A stretch of DNA of 64,000 nucleotides from Catenulispora sp. GP43 (GTDB lineage Bacteria > Actinomycetota > Actinomycetes > Streptomycetales > Catenulisporaceae): positions 62,001-126,000 of the forward strand of contig NZ_JBGCCT010000018.1 of the NCBI RefSeq assembly GCF_041260665.1. Direction: 5' to 3'. Position numbers and translations under genes: made by a program. The notes under the pieces are model-generated. The model was not told the DNA's origin. It made no database searches and was given only the letters and a program-made list of their open reading frames with translations. Positions 60,752-64,000 of this stretch are shown here, piece after piece; the stretch's first letter is position 1; the number at the start of each line of letters is the position of its first letter.

Positions 60752-62438
60752 GCGGGACCAGCATCAGCGTCTCCAGCGCGGCGACCAGGACGCCGTCCCG
60801 CGTCGCGGCCAGTCCCCGGACCGCGTGGGCGGTCGGATGGGGCGGCGCGGCCTCGGCGCCGGTGCGCAGGTCCCAGGTCCGCACCACCCGGTCGTCGCCG
60901 CCGCTGACCGCGACCGGCCGGCCGTCCAGCAGCGCGACCGCCACCGCCCGGACGGCGTCGGCGTGCACGGCCAGCGGAGCACCGGCCGTCGCGCACGCCA
61001 CCAGGTCCCAGACCCGCACCGTCGCGTCCAGGCCGCCGGTGACCGCGATCGGCCGGCCGTCGAGCACCGCCGTCGCGATCGCGGTGACCGGGCCTTCGTG
61101 CCCGGCCATCGGGGTCCCGACCGACCTGGCCGAGTCGGCGTCCCACATCCGCACCGTGCCGTCGGCGCTCCCGGAGACGAACACCGGGCGGCCGTGCAGC
61201 ACCGCCGTCGCCACGCCGCAGGCCGTGTCCACCGCGCCGGCATGGCCGCACACCGGATCGCCGAGCTGCGCGCCGGTGCGCACATCGCGCAGCCACAGCC
61301 GGCCGGCGTCGTCGCCCACCACCGCGATGGTCGGCCCGCCGGGCACCTCGGTCAGCGCCGCCGACACCGCCCGCACGCCCGGCACCGACAGCGGCGACCC
61401 GCCACCGGTCCGCGCGGCCAGGTTCCAGACCGCGACAAGGGCGTCGGCACCGGCGGAGACGACGATCGGGTGGCCGCCGAGTTCGGCGACGGCCAGCGCG
61501 TTCACCGCCCGCCGGTGGCCGCGCACCGGGACGGCCGCCGGCGCGCCGGTCGCCAGGGTGACGAGATCGACGTCGCCGTCGGTCCGCCCGATGACCACGA
61601 CCGGCCCGCCCGGCGAGGGCAGCACCGCGAGCGCGGACACCTGCCCGCCGCCCTCGGCGACGACCTCGCCGAGCGCTCGGCCAGTCGCCAGATCCCAGAC
61701 CCGGACGCTCTGATCGTGCCCGCCGCTGACGCCCACCGCGCGGCCTCCGAGGTCGGCCACCGCCACGGCACTCACGCCGGCCTCGTGCGCGAGGACGGTC
61801 CTGACCTGGTCCCCGCCGGCCAGCGGCCAGGCCATGACCGAGCCCTGGTCGTCTCCGCTGAACACCCACGGCCGGCCGGCCACCACCGCCGCGGCGAGCG
61901 CCGTCACCGCGCCGAGCGACGGCTCCGGCGGCCGCAGCGCGGCACCGGTGCGCAGGTCCCACACCCGGACCGTGCCGTCGGCGCCGCCGGAGACCACCGC
62001 CGGCCGGCTGCCCAGCACGGTGGCCGCCACCGCGCGGACCTGCTCGCCGTGCCCGGTGAAGGGGCCGGCGGCCGGGCTGTCGGTCATCAGGTCCCAGACG
62101 CCGACGGTGCCGTCCGCGCCGCCGGTGACCGCGACCGGCCGGCCGTCGAGCACCGCGGCGGCCACGGAGAGCACCGGACCCCGGTCGGCGGCCCGCAGCG
62201 CGCCGACCAGCCCGCCGGTGGCCAGGTCCCAGGTCCGCAGCAGGCCGGAGCCCTCGCCGGTGAGGGCGACCGGCCGCCCGCCGATCGCCGTGGCGGCCAC
62301 GGCGCGGACAGGTCCGTCGTGCGCACCCAGGGCGCCGAGGTACCGGACGTCCGGCTCGGCGCTGGTGGCCCAGGCCGGCCGCCACCGGACCGGCTGACGA
62401 GGCCGGAAAAGATCGACGTCGGCATTCCGCTTGTCCAC
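60735..62438 (-). CDS. WD40-repeat beta-propeller protein
   Basis: A 567-residue protein made almost wholly of WD40 repeats, about eleven, each near 45 residues with patterns such as GRPVAVTGGADGTVGVWDL and VFVSGSADGTVRMWDADSAR. That is more than one propeller, so probably two, packed together. No kinase, NACHT or signal domain is fused, unlike most actinomycete WD40 proteins. The GTG at 62438 has AAGGGGAG before it. It should act as a cytoplasmic protein-binding scaffold; partners are unknown. Confidence 0.88.
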   Translation of the reverse strand: MDKRNADVDLFRPRQPVRWRPAWATSAEPDVRYLGALGAHDGPVRAVAATAIGGRPVALTGEGSGLLRTWDLATGGLVGALRAADRGPVLSVAAAVLDGRPVAVTGGADGTVGVWDLMTDSPAAGPFTGHGEQVRAVAATVLGSRPAVVSGGADGTVRVWDLRTGAALRPPEPSLGAVTALAAAVVAGRPWVFSGDDQGSVMAWPLAGGDQVRTVLAHEAGVSAVAVADLGGRAVGVSGGHDQSVRVWDLATGRALGEVVAEGGGQVSALAVLPSPGGPVVVIGRTDGDVDLVTLATGAPAAVPVRGHRRAVNALAVAELGGHPIVVSAGADALVAVWNLAARTGGGSPLSVPGVRAVSAALTEVPGGPTIAVVGDDAGRLWLRDVRTGAQLGDPVCGHAGAVDTACGVATAVLHGRPVFVSGSADGTVRMWDADSARSVGTPMAGHEGPVTAIATAVLDGRPIAVTGGLDATVRVWDLVACATAGAPLAVHADAVRAVAVALLDGRPVAVSGGDDRVVRTWDLRTGAEAAPPHPTAHAVRGLAATRDGVLVAALETLMLVPLRPRS

Positions 62439-62712
62439 GCCACTCCCCTTTCGCCGCACCTACCCGACTTTCCAAGCTAGGGTGAAGGTGAAGGCAGGAG
62501 CAGCGCACAACTCCCCTTCCTTGCGAATCAGAGGATTGGTATAACCGCCGCGCGTGGACCGGTGCCGGTTCCGGCCCCGTCTTGATCGCATGACCCTGAC
62601 TTGTCATGGGCATAACCGCCCCATGCCTTGTGGACCCCGCCGCCGGATGATCTCGGCGCGGGCACCCCCATGTAACGATCGCATCAAGGTCTCGTCCATA
62701 TACCGAACCGGT
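62439..62712. other. Intergenic stretch upstream of the leader peptide promoter
   Basis: No gene is supported. ATAACCGCC occurs twice (62541-62549 and 62612-62620), and CATGGG / CCCATG form a small inverted repeat around the second copy (62605-62625). These could be binding sites for a regulator of the transporter gene. Confidence 0.4.
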
Positions 62713-62742
62713 TTGACCCTCCCCCGAATCCCGACCTACCTT
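62713..62742 (+). promoter_or_regulatory. Sigma-70 type promoter of the leader peptide and transporter
   Basis: TTGACC (62713-62718), an 18-base spacer, TACCTT (62737-62742), six bases, then the leader peptide ATG at 62749. Transcription would begin at or next to that ATG. Confidence 0.65.
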
Positions 62743-62748
62743 CTAGAC

Positions 62749-62844
62749 ATGTCCTCGATCATCACGGCCCGCATGGCGTTCCTCGAACGCGCGCTGCTCG
62801 CCGTGACCAACCACTGCGTGGCGGACATCCTCTGTAGCCGTTAG
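62749..62844 (+). CDS. Putative leader peptide, 31 residues, Cys-containing end
   Basis: A short reading frame (starts MSSIITARMAFLERALL, ends CVADILCSR) directly after a full promoter, with its ATG in the leaderless position. It ends 118 bases before the solute-binding protein gene. Actinomycetes carry similar short peptides ending in Cys and Arg residues upstream of sulfur-compound and ABC transporter genes, thought to act as cysteine-dependent attenuators. The two Cys (residues 23 and 29) near the end fit this idea. Translation is not proved. Confidence 0.6.
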   Translation: MSSIITARMAFLERALLAVTNHCVADILCSR

Positions 62845-62855
62845 TCGGCCTTGCT

Positions 62856-62891
62856 TCCGCGTTCCTTTGCGGACTTCTGCTTAAGCGTTTT
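62856..62891 (+). promoter_or_regulatory. Possible attenuator hairpin after the leader peptide
   Basis: A five-base-pair stem (TCCGC / GCGGA, 62856-62873) is followed by the palindrome GCTTAAGC (62879-62886) and a run of five T residues. This could terminate transcription before the transporter gene when the leader is translated freely. Confidence 0.4.
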
Positions 62892-62962
62892 TCTCGTCAG
62901 TGCGCGCCCTCGCCGGTACGCACCGCTTTCCCACGTCTCCCTCGTCCGAGAGGTCTCTTCCC

Positions 62963-64000
62963 ATGCGGAGAATATCCGTCCTGTCGGCTGCCCTGGCGCT
63001 GGTCGCCGCGGGTGCGGCCGCGTGCTCGTCGTCGGCGGGCCACTCCTCGTCCGGCACCGCCGGCTCGGCCGCCTTCGATCCCAAGACCTGCCAGGGCGGC
63101 ACCCTGGAGGTCCTGAACCAGGACAGCATCAGCAAGCTGGACCCCGCGCGGATCTACACCTCCGGCGGCGGCAACATCCCCTCGCTGCTGTTCCGCACCC
63201 TGACCACGCGCAACCGGCAGCCCGGGCAGGACGGCGCCAAGCCCGCGCCGGATCTGGCCACCGACCTGGGCACGCCGAGCGACAACGCGCAGACCTGGAC
63301 GTACCACCTCAAGAACGACATCTATTTCGAGGACGGCACGCCGATCACCTCGGCCGACGTCAAGTACGGCATCGAGCGCTCCTTCGCCCCCGAGCTGCCC
63401 GGCGGCGCGCCGTACCTGCGCGACTGGCTGGTGAACGCCTCGAACTACCAGGGCCCGTACAAGGACCCGGACGGCATCGCGGCGATCGAGACCCCGGACC
63501 CGAAGACCATCATCTTCCACCTGCGCAAGCCCGAGGGCGACTTCCCGCTGCTGGCCACCGCCACGCAGTTCGCCCCGGTGCCCAAGGCCAAGGACACCGG
63601 CGTCGACTACGACAAGCACCCGATCTCCTCCGGCCCCTACATGGTCGCCAGCTACGACAAGGGCAAGACCCTGGACCTGGTGCGCAACCCGCACTGGTCG
63701 GCGGCCTCGGACCCGCTGCGCTACGCCTGCCCGGACAAGATCGACGTGACCTCGGGCCTGGACCCGGCGGTCATCAACCAGCGCATCGCCACCGGCACCG
63801 GCCAGGACGCGAACGCGGTCACCACCGACACCACCATCGGCCCGGACCAGCTGGCGCAGCTCAACAGCAACCCCTCGCTGGCCAAGCGGGTGGCGCGCGG
63901 GGAGTTCCCGGCGACGACCTACCTGGCGTTCAACACCAAGGTGAAGCCGTTCGACGACATCCGCGTGCGGGAGGCGATCTCCTACGCGATCAACCGCACC
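62963..64000 (+). CDS. ABC transporter family 5 solute-binding lipoprotein, C-terminus outside window
   Basis: The 346 codons present encode the N-terminal part of a family 5 (DppA/OppA-like) extracellular binding protein. A lipoprotein signal ends at Cys21 (LALVAAGAAAC), followed by a Ser/Gly linker. GGTLEVLNQDSISKLDPARI, WTYHLKNDIYFEDGTPITSA and ADVKYGIERSF are family blocks. It would bind peptides or similar solutes (possibly sulfur-containing, given the leader peptide) outside the membrane; permease and ATPase genes are expected to the right. GAGAGG precedes the ATG. Confidence 0.9.
   Translation, partial: MRRISVLSAALALVAAGAAACSSSAGHSSSGTAGSAAFDPKTCQGGTLEVLNQDSISKLDPARIYTSGGGNIPSLLFRTLTTRNRQPGQDGAKPAPDLATDLGTPSDNAQTWTYHLKNDIYFEDGTPITSADVKYGIERSFAPELPGGAPYLRDWLVNASNYQGPYKDPDGIAAIETPDPKTIIFHLRKPEGDFPLLATATQFAPVPKAKDTGVDYDKHPISSGPYMVASYDKGKTLDLVRNPHWSAASDPLRYACPDKIDVTSGLDPAVINQRIATGTGQDANAVTTDTTIGPDQLAQLNSNPSLAKRVARGEFPATTYLAFNTKVKPFDDIRVREAISYAINRT

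Noticed and set aside
60825..62480. Plus-strand 551-codon frame opposite the WD40 gene
   Set aside because: Repetitive antisense shadow, His/Arg/Gly-rich, without recognisable domains.

Overview
The window is high-GC DNA (about 70%) from an actinomycete. GTG starts are common, many genes start without a leader (a TANNNT -10 box exactly six bases before the start codon), and the gene families are typical of soil Actinomycetota: SigE-family sigma factor, LLM/F420 oxidoreductase, AzlCD with Lrp, GH92, Tat-exported phospholipase C, NACHT NTPase. A filamentous genus near Streptomycetales or Catenulisporales would fit, but nothing here fixes the genus. It looks like an accessory chromosomal region: no rRNA, tRNA, CRISPR array, intact insertion sequence or prophage was seen. 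Most genes are short operons, each next to its own divergent regulator.

1-9 kb: a DGPF/RibD-C pair, two acetyltransferases, an alpha/beta hydrolase with a divergent TetR regulator and a perfect operator, a secreted RCC1-repeat protein, a lower-GC DUF4185 gene and glucose-6-phosphate dehydrogenase. 9-18 kb: small oxidoreductase operons (nitronate monooxygenase and redoxin; SDR and NTF2-like; VOC; NTF2-like, esterase and SDR) ending in a flavoprotein disulfide reductase followed by a MOSC-flavin reductase-ferredoxin fusion. 18-21 kb: an ECF sigma factor with an overlapping putative anti-sigma gene, a strong terminator and a decayed HTH remnant. 21-25 kb: a GlxA-type regulator divergent from a GlcG-like, SDR, cyanamide-hydratase-like HD, LLM operon. 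25-29 kb: epoxide-hydrolase-like protein, the ArsR, AHSA1, RibD-C operon and a TrmB-like regulator.

29-41 kb: a 1316-residue secreted serine peptidase, a quinone oxidoreductase with TetR, HutD/Ves, a phosphocholine-type phospholipase C, and a carboxylesterase and metallo-beta-lactamase pair with an XRE regulator. 41.5-44.7 kb: a large NACHT NTPase, the best candidate for an immune (anti-phage) protein. 44.8-49.2 kb: a very large secreted GH92 alpha-mannosidase with duplicated C-terminal domains and CG-centred operator-like sites. 49-55 kb: a second disulfide reductase, NUDIX, DUF1269 and a MarR-controlled drug-type ABC exporter. 55-64 kb: MerR and epimerase, a small papain-like protein, SDR with TetR, azlDC with Lrp, a WD40 propeller protein, and at the right edge a leaderless leader-peptide gene upstream of a family 5 solute-binding lipoprotein that runs off the window.

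All calls come from reading the translated sequence and motifs. No database search was made, so family names rest on recognised motifs and length.
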